Part shown: positions 7,182-16,570 of the stretch, piece by piece
Layout: the number at the start of each line of letters is the position of its first letter
Numbering within the stretch: position 1 is the first letter of the stretch
Source of the DNA: Scatonaster sp045598705
GTDB lineage: Bacteria; Bacillota; Clostridia; Saccharofermentanales; Saccharofermentanaceae
NCBI GenBank assembly: GCA_045598705.1
Contig: JAZLMM010000057.1
Location: forward strand, 1 to 35,782
DNA: 35,782 nucleotides
Direction of reading: 5' to 3'
Notes under the pieces: generated by a model
The model's database searches: none
What the model was told of the DNA's origin: nothing
What the model saw: the letters and a program-made list of their open reading frames with translations, nothing else
Made by a program: the position numbers and the translations under genes

Positions 7182-8093
7182 TTAAGAAGGAAGCAACGAG
7201 TCAACAAATACCTCCGGATCAAAGTCAACTAAGTCTTCTGCACTCTCGCCCAGTCCAGCTAGGAAGATTGGTGCCTTGGTCGAGTATGCAACTGCAATGG
7301 CAACACCACCCTTGGCACTTCCGTCCAGTTTTGTGATACCGATTCCCGAAAGCTTAACGGCCTTGGAGAACACCTCAGCCTGAATAACTGCATTCTGACC
7401 AGTCGTTGCATCGATGATCAGCATAGCCTGTGTATGAGCAGAAGGTGCTTCACGCTCGATCACACGACAGATCTTACTTAACTCATCCATAAGATTCTGC
7501 TTGTTATGAAGTCGTCCTGCTGTATCGATAATCAGGATATCCGCACGTTTGGCAATCGCAGAATGCACTGCGTCATAACATACCGCAGCAGGATCAGATC
7601 CTTCTTCGTGAGAGATGACGTGTGTATCCGTGCGATCTCCCCACACCTGCAGTTGCTCAATCGCCGCTGCTCGGAAAGTATCTGCTGCAGCCAGCATCAC
7701 TTTCTTCCCCATGTTCTTATAACGTAAACAAAGCTTACCCGCGGTAGTGGTCTTACCTGTACCATTGACACCGACCATCAGGATGATGTTCAAATTGTTG
7801 TCTTCAATGGTCATGGTCTGCTTAGGTCCAAGGATATTCAGCATCTGACCACGTACGGTATGCATGACCGCATCTTTGCTATCGTCACCGCTCTTCTTAA
7901 TATCACTTCGCACTTCATCCATAATGGCAAGGCTTGCCCCAACGCCGCAATCCGCCTGAACAAGAAGCGCCTCAAGATCGTCAAGCATGTCCTCATCGAA
8001 ATGACCCATTGAAGCAGAGATCTTCGTAATTCCTTCCGCTACAAAGTTACGAGTCTTGGTTAATCCACGCTTAAATATATCAAAAAGTCCCAT
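7182..8093 (-). CDS. ftsY: SRP receptor FtsY
   Basis: A 303-aa NG-domain GTPase that receives Ffh-ribosome complexes at the membrane. It starts MGLFDIFKRGLTKTR, an amphipathic lipid-binding helix, and lacks the long acidic A domain of proteobacterial FtsY, as is normal in Bacillota. GTPase motifs: GVNGTGKTTTAGKL (about 108-121), DTFRAAAIEQL, DTAGRLHNK and ITKLDGSAKGG. An AAGGAGA SD precedes the ATG at 8093. It lies 51 nt after smc, with which it is conserved as a pair in Bacillota. Confidence 0.98.
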   Translation of the reverse strand: MGLFDIFKRGLTKTRNFVAEGITKISASMGHFDEDMLDDLEALLVQADCGVGASLAIMDEVRSDIKKSGDDSKDAVMHTVRGQMLNILGPKQTMTIEDNNLNIILMVGVNGTGKTTTAGKLCLRYKNMGKKVMLAAADTFRAAAIEQLQVWGDRTDTHVISHEEGSDPAAVCYDAVHSAIAKRADILIIDTAGRLHNKQNLMDELSKICRVIEREAPSAHTQAMLIIDATTGQNAVIQAEVFSKAVKLSGIGITKLDGSAKGGVAIAVAYSTKAPIFLAGLGESAEDLVDFDPEVFVDSLLPS

Positions 8094-8144
8094 AATCGTC
8101 TCCTTACAACTATATTCGTAACCACTTCATTCAGCAAAGCAGTA

Positions 8145-11100
8145 TTATACTTCACTTAATCGCATGGACAGAATCTTCGAGATACCACGCTCCTGCATGG
8201 TGACACCATACATTCGATCACATGCCTCCATTGTGCCCTTACGGTGTGTGACCAGAATAAACTGAGAACGCACACAGTATCTTCTAACAAAATCCGTAAA
8301 ACGGTTAACATTTGCGTCATCCAACGCGGCTTCGACCTCATCCAGCACACAGAACGGAGATGGACGTAGTTGAAGAATTGCAAACAGAAGTGCAATCGCA
8401 GTCAGGCAACGCTCACCACCCGATAGCAAAGATAAACTCTGAAGTTTCTTTCCCGGTGGCTGTGCCTTGATATCAATTCCGCAGTTCAGAACATCCTCTT
8501 CATTCTCAAGAAGAATCTCAGCCGTACCACCATTGAAGAGATCTGCAAAAACAGTCTTGAAATTCTCATTAATCTGTTCAAAGTGAGTGAGGAATTGTTG
8601 CTTCATCTCAGTAATCAGGTCATCAATCACTTTCAACAGATCCGCTTTCGCCTTCTCGATATCATCACGTTGACTACTCATGAACTCATATCGTTCACTG
8701 ATCTGCTGATACTCTTCTACTGCGTTGACATTCACCGCACCAATTTCCTTTATCTGTGCTCGAAGTTCAGATACACGCTTATTCATCGCATTCAGGTTCT
8801 CGATCTCAATGCGATACTCTTGTGCATTGTCATATGTCAGTTCGTGGTTCTCCCATAGACGATTCTTACAATCATCCACTTCAATCTCATAACGCTCGAG
8901 TTTACTTTCCAGCCGAGCCTGTTCGGACTGAAGCTGGCTTAACTTGGAAGAAGCAGCAGTTACGTTATCGATGAAACCCGTCAGTTTTCCTTCTAATTCC
9001 TCTTTCTCAAGAATAATCTGACGAATCTTCTGCTCAAATTTCTCATCTTCCATTTTCAAGCCGTCTTTGAAATTCGCCTGAGTTTCAAAGTCTTTCTTTA
9101 TTGCCTCTGCGTCTATTCTCGCCTGCTCGCTTTCACGCTTCAAGCGTTCCTGATCATCCAGATTCTTCTGTTTCTCATTTTCGAACATACGGATTCGTTC
9201 TTGAGTCTGTGCCACAGCTCCATTTACTGACTCCACACGAACACGCAAATCACTAATCTGAGTACGCATCTTCTCCAGAGCGTTCTGCTCTTCCTCATCT
9301 TTCTCAGAAGAAGCACTAAGTTTCTCCTTCATTTCAGCGATTTCATCTTCTCGTTCAGAGATAACCTGCTTCGACTCTTCCAAATCTGAAGAAGATGTCA
9401 ATTTTGCAGCAGATATTCTCTCCAATTCCTGTTCAACAGACGTGATGCGATCCAAAGTCTTCTTATAATCTTCGTCTGCAGTGGCAAAAACACTCTCCAC
9501 ACGAATACGATCGAGTGAAGCATTCTGAAGTTTCTCTTCCAACTCAAGTTCTTCACGAGCGAGATCCTTGATACGAAGATCGAAATCCTGACGTTGTGCT
9601 TCCATCTTGGAAATCTCACGCATCAGTAATTTCTTCTTCTCTCTGAAATCTTCCAATTCTCGTGAACGCCCGAGCAGATTGACCGCTTTCTTATTGATAC
9701 TACCACCGGTCAACGAACCTCCGGGATTGACCACATCACCGGAAAGAGAAACGACACGATATACGTATCGTGAAGCTTTGGCCATTGCAATACCGTGGTC
9801 AAGTGTATCCACTACGACGATTCGTCCTAATAGATTCTCGACAATGTCGTGAAGTTCGGGACGCGTCTTAATCAACTCGGAAGCAAGCCCGATATATCCC
9901 GCAGAACGTTTGGCATCGCGAAGAAGATTATCTTCGAGAAGTCTCGGACGAATTGAATCAATCGGTAAGAACGTCACACGTCCAAGATGATTCTCTTTCA
10001 AGTGATCAATCAAACGAGAAGCATCCCGATCGTTCTGGGTAACCACATTATGCATCGCATTTCCCAAAGCTATCTCAATTGCAGTCTCGTACTCTTTCTC
10101 CACCTGAACAAGTTCACCCAAGACACCAATCACAAGTTTGGATAAATCCGGACGTGCATCTGTACTATTCAGAAGTCGTCTTACTGACTCCTGATATCCT
10201 TCACGGCTTTTTTCCAATTCCTCTAAAGTCTTGATACTAAACTCTACACGATCTAGCAATCTCTGCTTCGAATCAAGCTCCGTATCGAACGCTTTCGCCT
10301 TCCCACGTTCCTCCGCAACTTTCTCCTGCTTTTCCGCAAGTGCTGCCGCTTGTTCAGCCGCATATTTCAAGCCTGTTTTCAGATCTTCATCCGCCTGATC
10401 ACGTCTCATCTTGGCTTCATCACGTTCAGAAATCATCAGCATACGATCTTCGGACAAAGACTTAATACGTGCATCTTTTACCATCAAATCGCCAGAAATT
10501 GCAGACACAGCCTCTCTTGCCTCATATACCTCATTCGTGAGCATATCGATTCTCTTTCGAAGATCTGACTGTTTAGCTTGACTATCGGCAAGTTTATCCA
10601 TTAATGACTTATAAGAATTCTCGACAGCACTCAACTCATTACTAAGATTCTCTTTCTCTTGATTCCACTTCGTAAGTTGTGCCTGATTGTTTTCAATCTC
10701 ATCATTCAATCTAGCCACTTCAGCGAGGCGCTCCTCATCTGAACCTTCTGCTGCTTGAATTCGCAATTTCAGCTGATCATGACGTTCTTTGAGAAGCACC
10801 ATCTGATTATTGATCTCATGAATCTTCTCTGTTAAATCAGACCGTTCTTGGCGCGTATTCTCAAGCTCTTCCTCCAAAGAGGCAGAGCGTTCTGTTAATT
10901 CACGATTTTCAGAACGAATCTTTAGCACAAGATCTTCCTGAGATTGAATGGCATCCGAAAGACTTTTACGTTCGTCTGCACTGGCATCCAGGAATACTTT
11001 GTTACGATCAATCATGTGAAGAATGACGGCGATATCATCTTTCTTCCATTCATCATAAAGTGCGTGATATCGCTTAGCTTTCTCAGCCTGCTCCGAAAGT

Positions 11101-11711
11101 GGACCAATCTGATGATTGAGTTCATCAAGAATATCATTGATACGAACCAAGTTCTGTTCAGAAGAGGCTAGCTTTCGTTCAGCTTCATCCTTGCGGGATT
11201 TAAACTTTACGATTCCGGAAGCTTCTTCCAGTACTTTACGGCGATCTTCAGATTTGGTCGACAGAATATCATCCACTCGACCCTGTCCAATAATAGAATA
11301 GCCGTCCTTACCAAGACCGGTATCCATGAAGAGTTGCTGAATATCCTTCATTCGACAATTGACATGGTTAATCTGATATTCACTTTCACCGGAACGGTAT
11401 AGTCGGCGTGTTACTTGAACTTCATAATACTCGACTGGAAGGATCCCATCAGAATTATCGAGCGTCATAGAAACTTCAGCGAAATTCATCGCACGCTTAG
11501 CCTGTGTACCATTGAAGATAACATCCTCCATCTTAGATCCACGAAGTGTCTTGACGCTCTGTTCGCCCAACACCCATCGAATCGCATCGGTAACATTACT
11601 TTTACCGCTGCCATTAGGACCTACGATTGCAGTCATACCCTTGTCAAACTCAATGAGTGTGTACTCAGGGAACGACTTAAATCCTTGGATTTCCAGTTTC
11701 TTTAGATGCAT
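8145..11711 (-). CDS. smc: Chromosome partition protein SMC
   Basis: A 1188-aa condensin ATPase, acting with ScpA and ScpB (not in this window). The N-terminal Walker A, VGPNGSGKSNVTDA, is near residue 32. Long coiled coils flank a Gly-rich hinge at about residues 510-680 (GGSLTGGS at its end). The C-terminal head has the signature LLSGGERCLTAIALLF and Walker B SPFCVLDEVEAALDD. The ATG at 11711 (MHLKKLEIQGFKSF) is the family start; the 18 extra codons in the longer frame cover the promoter, and the ribosome site is weak. It lies between rnc and ftsY, as in many Bacillota. Confidence 0.98.
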   Translation of the reverse strand: MHLKKLEIQGFKSFPEYTLIEFDKGMTAIVGPNGSGKSNVTDAIRWVLGEQSVKTLRGSKMEDVIFNGTQAKRAMNFAEVSMTLDNSDGILPVEYYEVQVTRRLYRSGESEYQINHVNCRMKDIQQLFMDTGLGKDGYSIIGQGRVDDILSTKSEDRRKVLEEASGIVKFKSRKDEAERKLASSEQNLVRINDILDELNHQIGPLSEQAEKAKRYHALYDEWKKDDIAVILHMIDRNKVFLDASADERKSLSDAIQSQEDLVLKIRSENRELTERSASLEEELENTRQERSDLTEKIHEINNQMVLLKERHDQLKLRIQAAEGSDEERLAEVARLNDEIENNQAQLTKWNQEKENLSNELSAVENSYKSLMDKLADSQAKQSDLRKRIDMLTNEVYEAREAVSAISGDLMVKDARIKSLSEDRMLMISERDEAKMRRDQADEDLKTGLKYAAEQAAALAEKQEKVAEERGKAKAFDTELDSKQRLLDRVEFSIKTLEELEKSREGYQESVRRLLNSTDARPDLSKLVIGVLGELVQVEKEYETAIEIALGNAMHNVVTQNDRDASRLIDHLKENHLGRVTFLPIDSIRPRLLEDNLLRDAKRSAGYIGLASELIKTRPELHDIVENLLGRIVVVDTLDHGIAMAKASRYVYRVVSLSGDVVNPGGSLTGGSINKKAVNLLGRSRELEDFREKKKLLMREISKMEAQRQDFDLRIKDLAREELELEEKLQNASLDRIRVESVFATADEDYKKTLDRITSVEQELERISAAKLTSSSDLEESKQVISEREDEIAEMKEKLSASSEKDEEEQNALEKMRTQISDLRVRVESVNGAVAQTQERIRMFENEKQKNLDDQERLKRESEQARIDAEAIKKDFETQANFKDGLKMEDEKFEQKIRQIILEKEELEGKLTGFIDNVTAASSKLSQLQSEQARLESKLERYEIEVDDCKNRLWENHELTYDNAQEYRIEIENLNAMNKRVSELRAQIKEIGAVNVNAVEEYQQISERYEFMSSQRDDIEKAKADLLKVIDDLITEMKQQFLTHFEQINENFKTVFADLFNGGTAEILLENEEDVLNCGIDIKAQPPGKKLQSLSLLSGGERCLTAIALLFAILQLRPSPFCVLDEVEAALDDANVNRFTDFVRRYCVRSQFILVTHRKGTMEACDRMYGVTMQERGISKILSMRLSEV

Positions 11712-11744
11712 GTATGTTCTCGTTTCTATGAAGTCTAAAGTGAT

Positions 11745-11753
11745 ATTATACCA
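11745..11753 (-). promoter_or_regulatory. Extended -10 promoter for smc
   Basis: Minus strand TGGTATAAT, 34 nt before the smc start, in the gap after rnc. No consensus -35 is seen at 17 nt. Confidence 0.5.
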
Positions 11754-11783
11754 TAAACCACGCAAGTTTCGAGGAAAGTGGCA

Positions 11784-12491
11784 TTACATAATCCATTTTT
11801 CCAAAGCAATTCGTGAAGCCTCCTGTTCCGCTTCCTTCTTACTCTTACCCTGTGCCCGTACAAATTCCTGACCATCCAGAATGACCGCTACAACAAACAA
11901 ACAATCATGGACCGGGCCAATCTCCTCAACAACTTCAAAAGAAATCGTGTGGATATCCTTCTTCGTCTGGGCTTTCTCCAACAGTTTGCTCTTGTAATCA
12001 AAGATGAGTTTACCTGAAACAGCCTGCTCAACATAAGGCATCAAAAGAGAAAGAATAACAGACTTGGCGCTCTCAAATCCACCGTCTAGATAGATTGCAG
12101 CGAATATAGACTCCATCGTATCTGCCAAAGTCGAGATCTTCTGTCTTCCGCCTGTTCCTTCCTCACCTTTACCTAGGAAAAGCATCTGACCTATTCCAAG
12201 GGAATCGGCAACTTTTGCCAATGTCTTCTCACATACAACCAATGCACGTGTTTTCGAAAGTTTTCCTTCATCCCATTTGGAACGGCGGTGATAGATCTCC
12301 TCGCCAATCACGAAGTCAAGAATGGCATCACCGAGGAATTCAAGACGCTGATTCGATAGAGCACATTCATGGCGATGTTCATAGGCGTACGTGGAATGGG
12401 TCAATGAAAGAAGGAGATATTCCTTGTCAACAAAAGTATACCCTATCTTATTTTCCAGTAGTTGATGCGCCTGACCGTACTTCCTATTCAT
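11784..12491 (-). CDS. rnc: Ribonuclease III
   Basis: A 235-aa double-strand-specific endoribonuclease for rRNA and mRNA processing. The catalytic signature is NQRLEFLGDAIL, ending near residue 58 (E51, D55), with the second acidic cluster in LADTMESIFAAIYLDGG. A C-terminal dsRNA-binding domain (about 160-235) includes RAQGKSKKEAEQEAS. The start at 12491 has AGAGG 5-9 nt upstream; the longer frame would begin inside the acpP terminator. It is upstream of smc, with its own likely promoter at 12524-12532. It is a candidate processor of the long hairpin in the pnp leader. Confidence 0.97.
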   Translation of the reverse strand: MNRKYGQAHQLLENKIGYTFVDKEYLLLSLTHSTYAYEHRHECALSNQRLEFLGDAILDFVIGEEIYHRRSKWDEGKLSKTRALVVCEKTLAKVADSLGIGQMLFLGKGEEGTGGRQKISTLADTMESIFAAIYLDGGFESAKSVILSLLMPYVEQAVSGKLIFDYKSKLLEKAQTKKDIHTISFEVVEEIGPVHDCLFVVAVILDGQEFVRAQGKSKKEAEQEASRIALEKWIM

Positions 12492-12523
12492 AACATCCTC
12501 TTCCAAGCATTCAAACTGCTTAC

Positions 12524-12532
12524 AGTATACCA
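12524..12532 (-). promoter_or_regulatory. Extended -10 promoter for rnc
   Basis: Minus strand TGGTATACT, placed directly after the T-run of the acpP terminator. A GAGACA in the terminator stem lies 17 nt upstream as a weak -35. Confidence 0.55.
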
Positions 12533-12535
12533 AAC

Positions 12536-12570
12536 AAAAAAAGAACTGTCTCAAACTTGAGACAGTTCTA
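12536..12570 (-). terminator. Terminator of acpP
   Basis: Minus-strand stem AGAACTGTCTCAA / TTGAGACAGTTCT (arms 12558-12570 and 12543-12555) followed by eight T. It lies about 25 nt after the acpP stop. Confidence 0.9.
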
Positions 12571-12594
12571 TGTGACTTTTCTTGGTGTAAAAGA

Positions 12595-12834
12595 TTACAT
12601 CTTACTCTTGATGAACTCTACAGCATCGCCAACCGTCTTAATGCGCTCAGCTTCCTCATCTGGAATAGAGATGTTGAACTCCTGCTCCATGGCCATTACC
12701 AACTCAACCATATCCAAAGAGTCAGCGTTCAAATCGTCAACAAAGAGCGAGTCCATCTGGACAGTATCCTCTGCAATATTTAACTGGTCAACAAGAATCG
12801 ACTTTACACTTTCAAAAATAGAATCAGATGACAT
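12595..12834 (-). CDS. acpP: Acyl carrier protein
   Basis: A 79-aa acidic four-helix carrier for fatty-acid synthesis. The phosphopantetheine site is S39 in DLNADSLDMVELVMAMEQEF. The start at 12834 is fixed by AAAGGAG 8 nt upstream; the longer frame has no second SD. It is monocistronic with its own promoter and terminator and stands apart from any fab cluster, between pgsA and rnc, as is common in Bacillota. Two TTTGA-type palindromes flank its -35 and suggest regulation by a fatty-acid repressor. Confidence 0.97.
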   Translation of the reverse strand: MSSDSIFESVKSILVDQLNIAEDTVQMDSLFVDDLNADSLDMVELVMAMEQEFNISIPDEEAERIKTVGDAVEFIKSKM

Positions 12835-12876
12835 AAAATATCTCCTTTCAATTGCTCTCAGCAATCTTCATATATG

Positions 12877-12905
12877 TTTTTAATTGATTTGAATTTAAAT
12901 GTCAA
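12877..12905 (-). promoter_or_regulatory. Promoter of acpP
   Basis: Minus strand: consensus -35 TTGACA (12900-12905), 17-nt spacer and a poor -10, TAAAAA. The region is over 80 percent A+T. Confidence 0.5.
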
Positions 12906-12934
12906 TATACAAAACGAATAAATTAATAGAAAAT

Positions 12935-12947
12935 TTTGAAATTCAAA
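12935..12947. promoter_or_regulatory. Palindrome resembling a FabT-type operator
   Basis: TTTGA-AAT-TCAAA is a perfect 5-bp inverted repeat with a 3-bp spacer, 29 bp upstream of the acpP -35. A partial copy (TTTGA, then TTTAAA) lies between the -35 and -10. The streptococcal FabT box has the form TTTGA-N3-TCAAA. Function is inferred from this resemblance only. Confidence 0.35.
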
Positions 12948-12950
12948 CAA

Positions 12951-13583
12951 TTAGTCAGATTCTCTCAAATAATTCATATTTTTAAGCAAGTAATCCATGC
13001 CGGAAATCACAGTCATTGCCACAGAAACCAATAGCAAAACATCGCCTACAATCTGGACACCGTCTGTAATATCAAGCACCGTCCACGAACTTGGACCGAT
13101 GAAATCGAGGATCTTAATCACAAGTGTCTCGAACATCAAGTAAGTGATAGCAATCATCTGCGTAACCGTCTTAATCTTTCCAATCATCTTAGCAGCCATC
13201 ACGACACCCTTCGCAGAAGCCAACAAACGAATTCCTGTTACGGCGAATTCACGAAGCACAATAATGCAGACCCAAACAGATGAGATTCGACCAAGATCCA
13301 CCAATGCAATCAATACAGAAAGAACAAGAATCTTATCTGCCAAAGAGTCCATGAACTTGCCCAAATTTGTAATCAAGTTATACTTACGAGCAATCTTGCC
13401 ATCAACCAAGTCTGTAACGGAAGCTACCACGAACAGGATAGCAGCAATAATCATACCTTTGTCCGAGATAAACTCATTCCATCCAGTTGGGCACCAAGAA
13501 CCAATGTGGATCGGCAACATAAACAATAAAATAAAAGGAATCATAATGATTCTCGATAATGTTAATTTATTTGGCAGGTTCAT
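12951..13583 (-). CDS. pgsA: Phosphatidylglycerophosphate synthase
   Basis: A 210-aa integral membrane CDP-alcohol phosphatidyltransferase that joins CDP-diacylglycerol and glycerol-3-phosphate in phosphatidylglycerol synthesis. The family motif D-x2-D-G-x2-A-R-x8-G-x3-D-x3-D is complete (DLVDGKIARKYNLITNLGKF, then MDSLAD). The N-terminus MNLPNKLTLSR is typical and several hydrophobic segments follow. The start overlaps the rimO stop by 17 nt and AGGAG lies just upstream. It is the last gene of the recA-recX-rimO-pgsA unit. Substrate choice within the family is assigned from overall sequence and the usual rimO neighbourhood. Confidence 0.93.
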   Translation of the reverse strand: MNLPNKLTLSRIIMIPFILLFMLPIHIGSWCPTGWNEFISDKGMIIAAILFVVASVTDLVDGKIARKYNLITNLGKFMDSLADKILVLSVLIALVDLGRISSVWVCIIVLREFAVTGIRLLASAKGVVMAAKMIGKIKTVTQMIAITYLMFETLVIKILDFIGPSSWTVLDITDGVQIVGDVLLLVSVAMTVISGMDYLLKNMNYLRESD

Positions 13584-14925
13584 CTAATGTAACTCCTGTT
13601 AAATCATAAGGTGAGCAATCCATAATCTTCACATCCACAACATCACCAATTTCTAAAGGTCTGATCGTAGATGCGACATAAATCGATGGATCGACTTCTG
13701 GAGCCTCTGCATAAGAGCGCCCCATGTAGAATATACCACCATCCGCAATAGAATCAATAGTTACCGACACAATTTGTCCAATTCTCTTCTGATTATTTAT
13801 AAGCGAAATCTCTTGTTGCAACGACATAACGCGGTCATAACGACGAGCAGAAACATCTTTGCGAACTCGTGGATGCATCTTATATCCAAGCGTATTCTCT
13901 TCAGGAGAATAGATAAAACAACCCAAGCATTGGAAATTCCAAATCTTCAAATTCTTCAGAAGGTTCTCGAAATGACTTTGCTTCTCGCCAGGAAAACCAA
14001 CCATAACTGTAGATCGGATGACAATATCCGGAATCGCATTACGAAGACGCTCGAGTGTATCCGTAATGGAGGAAACAGTATCTCTTCTTCTCATTTTCTT
14101 CAGAATCTCGTCATCACCGTGCTGAACCGGGATATCTAAATAATGCAGAACCTTCGGGTTTGTACGAATCTCCTCTATCAACTCATCATCAATGCCATCG
14201 ATATATGCATACATAATGCGAAGCGATCGTATACCTTCTATTTCAGACAATTTATGAAGCAATTCAGCCAAACAACGTTTTCCATAAAGATCGCGACCAT
14301 ATCCAGTAGTATCCTGCGCAGCAAGAATAATCTCACTGAAACCTAGTTGCACAAGATTCCTCGCCTCAAGAAGAATATCTTCCATCGGTCGTGATACATA
14401 TTTGCCACGAATACCGGGAATTGCACAGAAAGCACAGCCATTTGCACATCCCTCTGCTATCTTCAGCCAAGCATATGGCTTCGTGGATGGTTCTCGTTGA
14501 ACACGCATATGCGCAAGGCTCCCAGGAATGCCAACATAATCATTCCAAGAGAAAGGCTCTCTTCGGAATAACTTACCCATCACTTCAGAAATTTCCTGAT
14601 AATGCGCAGTACCTAATACTGCATCAACTTCCGGAAGGCTCTTCTTGATTTCATTTGGATAACGTTGGGACAGGCAACCAGTCACAACAATATACTTAAG
14701 TATCTTGCTATGCTTCTTCAATTCAGCCACATCAAGAATCGAATCAATGGCCTCCTGTTTCGCACTCTCGATAAAACCACAAGTATTGATTATGACTGCC
14801 TCCGCTGAACGAATATCATCTGTAAATAGATATCCATCTTCCTTCAGAATCGTTGTCATGCATTCCGCATCCACCAGATTCTTCGAACAACCAAGCGTAA
14901 TAATAGAAAGCGTATGTTGCTTCAT
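13567..14925 (-). CDS. rimO: Ribosomal protein S12 methylthiotransferase RimO
   Basis: A 452-aa radical-SAM methylthiotransferase that modifies the beta-carbon of an S12 aspartate. The N-terminal UPF0004 domain has three cluster cysteines (TLGCSKNLVD, NTCGF, TGCLSQRYP), the radical-SAM motif is CANGCAFCAIP, and a C-terminal TRAM domain follows. VDAE near the first cysteine and SQRYP favour RimO over MiaB. The start at 14925 has AGAAGGAA 7-14 nt upstream; nine codons were dropped from the longest frame. It follows recX by 27 nt and overlaps pgsA by 17 nt. Confidence 0.95.
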   Translation of the reverse strand: MKQHTLSIITLGCSKNLVDAECMTTILKEDGYLFTDDIRSAEAVIINTCGFIESAKQEAIDSILDVAELKKHSKILKYIVVTGCLSQRYPNEIKKSLPEVDAVLGTAHYQEISEVMGKLFRREPFSWNDYVGIPGSLAHMRVQREPSTKPYAWLKIAEGCANGCAFCAIPGIRGKYVSRPMEDILLEARNLVQLGFSEIILAAQDTTGYGRDLYGKRCLAELLHKLSEIEGIRSLRIMYAYIDGIDDELIEEIRTNPKVLHYLDIPVQHGDDEILKKMRRRDTVSSITDTLERLRNAIPDIVIRSTVMVGFPGEKQSHFENLLKNLKIWNFQCLGCFIYSPEENTLGYKMHPRVRKDVSARRYDRVMSLQQEISLINNQKRIGQIVSVTIDSIADGGIFYMGRSYAEAPEVDPSIYVASTIRPLEIGDVVDVKIMDCSPYDLTGVTLDEPAK

Positions 14926-14952
14926 GCGTAAATTCCTTCTGATCTTCAACAA

Positions 14953-15450
14953 TTATAGGTATTCTACATCATTTAGCAGTTTTCGGAAAGATGAGAGCGC
15001 AAGTGACGTGGAATAGCCACGGCTTTCAAGATATCGAACAGCTTTAGCCAATTCGCGTCTTGCTTGAGAAGGATTCTCCGAAAATGATCCAATGGGATAT
15101 CGATCCATTATGACATCTATAATGGTATTCTCATCTTGGAACTCATCTTGATTCAATACATCAGCAATTACTGAATCGGGAATCCCATTCGAAGATAAAC
15201 GCGCCGCAAGTTTCACCTGACCTTCCGCTTTACTTCCCGTACGCGTACGTAAGACTTTCATAGCATATCGATGATCATCCACATACTTCTCTTCGATCAG
15301 CTGTGAAATAACATCTTCAATTACATCACAACCAAATCCCAATCCCGAAAGATAATTACGAATTTTGCCTGATGAAGAAACGGCGATGCCAATATGGGCA
15401 ATCGCCTTGTTTCTTGCTTCACTATACTCTTGTTCGTATGACATCGACAT
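14953..15450 (-). CDS. recX: RecX regulatory protein
   Basis: A 165-aa helical-repeat protein that binds RecA filaments and modulates recombinase activity. Features are three-helix repeats with LSGLGFGCDVIEDVISQLIEEKYVDDHRYA, then LAARLSSNGIPDSVIADVL, a typical RecX pattern, and a basic or aromatic ending. Its ATG overlaps the recA stop by one base (TGATG), so translation is coupled to recA. This adjacency supports the assignment more strongly than the sequence alone. Confidence 0.92.
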   Translation of the reverse strand: MSMSYEQEYSEARNKAIAHIGIAVSSSGKIRNYLSGLGFGCDVIEDVISQLIEEKYVDDHRYAMKVLRTRTGSKAEGQVKLAARLSSNGIPDSVIADVLNQDEFQDENTIIDVIMDRYPIGSFSENPSQARRELAKAVRYLESRGYSTSLALSSFRKLLNDVEYL

Positions 15451-16556
15451 CAGATATCAATACCGAGGATATCATCATCCTCAGAAGCATCATCAGAAGA
15501 AGTGTCAGTTACTTCGTTCTCTGCACCTGACAACGCAACTCGAATCTTCTGTTCAATCTCATCACGAACATCCGTATGTTCCTTGAGATAAGCCTTCGCG
15601 TTATCCTTACCCTGACCAATCTTCTGCCCATTATATGCAAACCAAGAACCGCTCTTCTCCATAATGTCACGGTCTACAGCCAAATCGATAATACAGCCTT
15701 CTTTAGATATTCCTTCGCCGTACATGATATCAAATTCAGCTTCACGGAAAGGCGGTGCTACCTTATTCTTCACCACTTTGACACGAGTATGGTTACCAAT
15801 TACTTCACCACCATTACGAAGAGACTCTACGCGACGAACATCCAAACGAACAGAGGAGTAGAATTTCAGAGCACGTCCACCTGGTGTTGTCTCAGGGTTA
15901 CCGAACATTACTCCAACTTTCTCGCGAAGCTGGTTAATAAAGATACAAACCGTACTGGATTTACTAATGATTCCGGCAAGTTTACGAAGAGCCTGTGACA
16001 TAAGTCTCGCTTGCAAGCCAACATGAGAATCACCCATCTCACCATCAATCTCAGCCTTCGGAACCAATGCAGCAACAGAGTCAATCACCACAACATCTAC
16101 TGCACCGCTACGAACTAAAGCTTCAGTAATCTCGAGTGCCTGCTCACCTGTGTCAGGTTGTGAAACAATCAATTCATCAATATTCACACCAATCTTCGCA
16201 GCATATACAGGATCCAAAGCATGCTCAGCGTCAATGAAAGCTGCTGTACCGCCTTGCTTTTGAGACTCAGCAACAACGTGTAGAGCAACAGTCGTCTTAC
16301 CAGAGGATTCTGGTCCATATACCTCAATAATTCTACCCTTTGGAAGTCCACCAACGCCAAGCGCAAGATCAAGCGTCAAAGCACCGGTCGGAATCACATC
16401 AACAACCATTCCGGTCTGTTCTCCGAGACGCATCACCGCGCCTTTACCAAACTGCTTCTCTATCTGCATCAAAGCAGCATCCAAAGCCTTCGCGCGCTCA
16501 CTGTCGCCCTTCTTCGAAACGTCCTGAATGGACTTACCGGATTCTTTCTTAGCCAT
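15450..16556 (-). CDS. recA: Recombinase RecA
   Basis: A 368-aa DNA strand-exchange ATPase and LexA co-protease. Walker A is GPESSGKT (81-88), with the MAW-type loop, VVIDSVAALVPKAEI as Walker B, the L1/L2 DNA-binding loops, and INQLREKVGVMFGNPETTPGG. The C-terminus is acidic (SSDDASEDDD). The start at 16556 has GGAGG 6-10 nt upstream; the longer frame crosses the LexA box. It has a consensus promoter and a LexA operator in the 5' UTR, and heads an operon with recX, rimO and pgsA. Confidence 0.99.
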   Translation of the reverse strand: MAKKESGKSIQDVSKKGDSERAKALDAALMQIEKQFGKGAVMRLGEQTGMVVDVIPTGALTLDLALGVGGLPKGRIIEVYGPESSGKTTVALHVVAESQKQGGTAAFIDAEHALDPVYAAKIGVNIDELIVSQPDTGEQALEITEALVRSGAVDVVVIDSVAALVPKAEIDGEMGDSHVGLQARLMSQALRKLAGIISKSSTVCIFINQLREKVGVMFGNPETTPGGRALKFYSSVRLDVRRVESLRNGGEVIGNHTRVKVVKNKVAPPFREAEFDIMYGEGISKEGCIIDLAVDRDIMEKSGSWFAYNGQKIGQGKDNAKAYLKEHTDVRDEIEQKIRVALSGAENEVTDTSSDDASEDDDILGIDI

Positions 16557-16570
16557 AGTATCCTCCTTAT

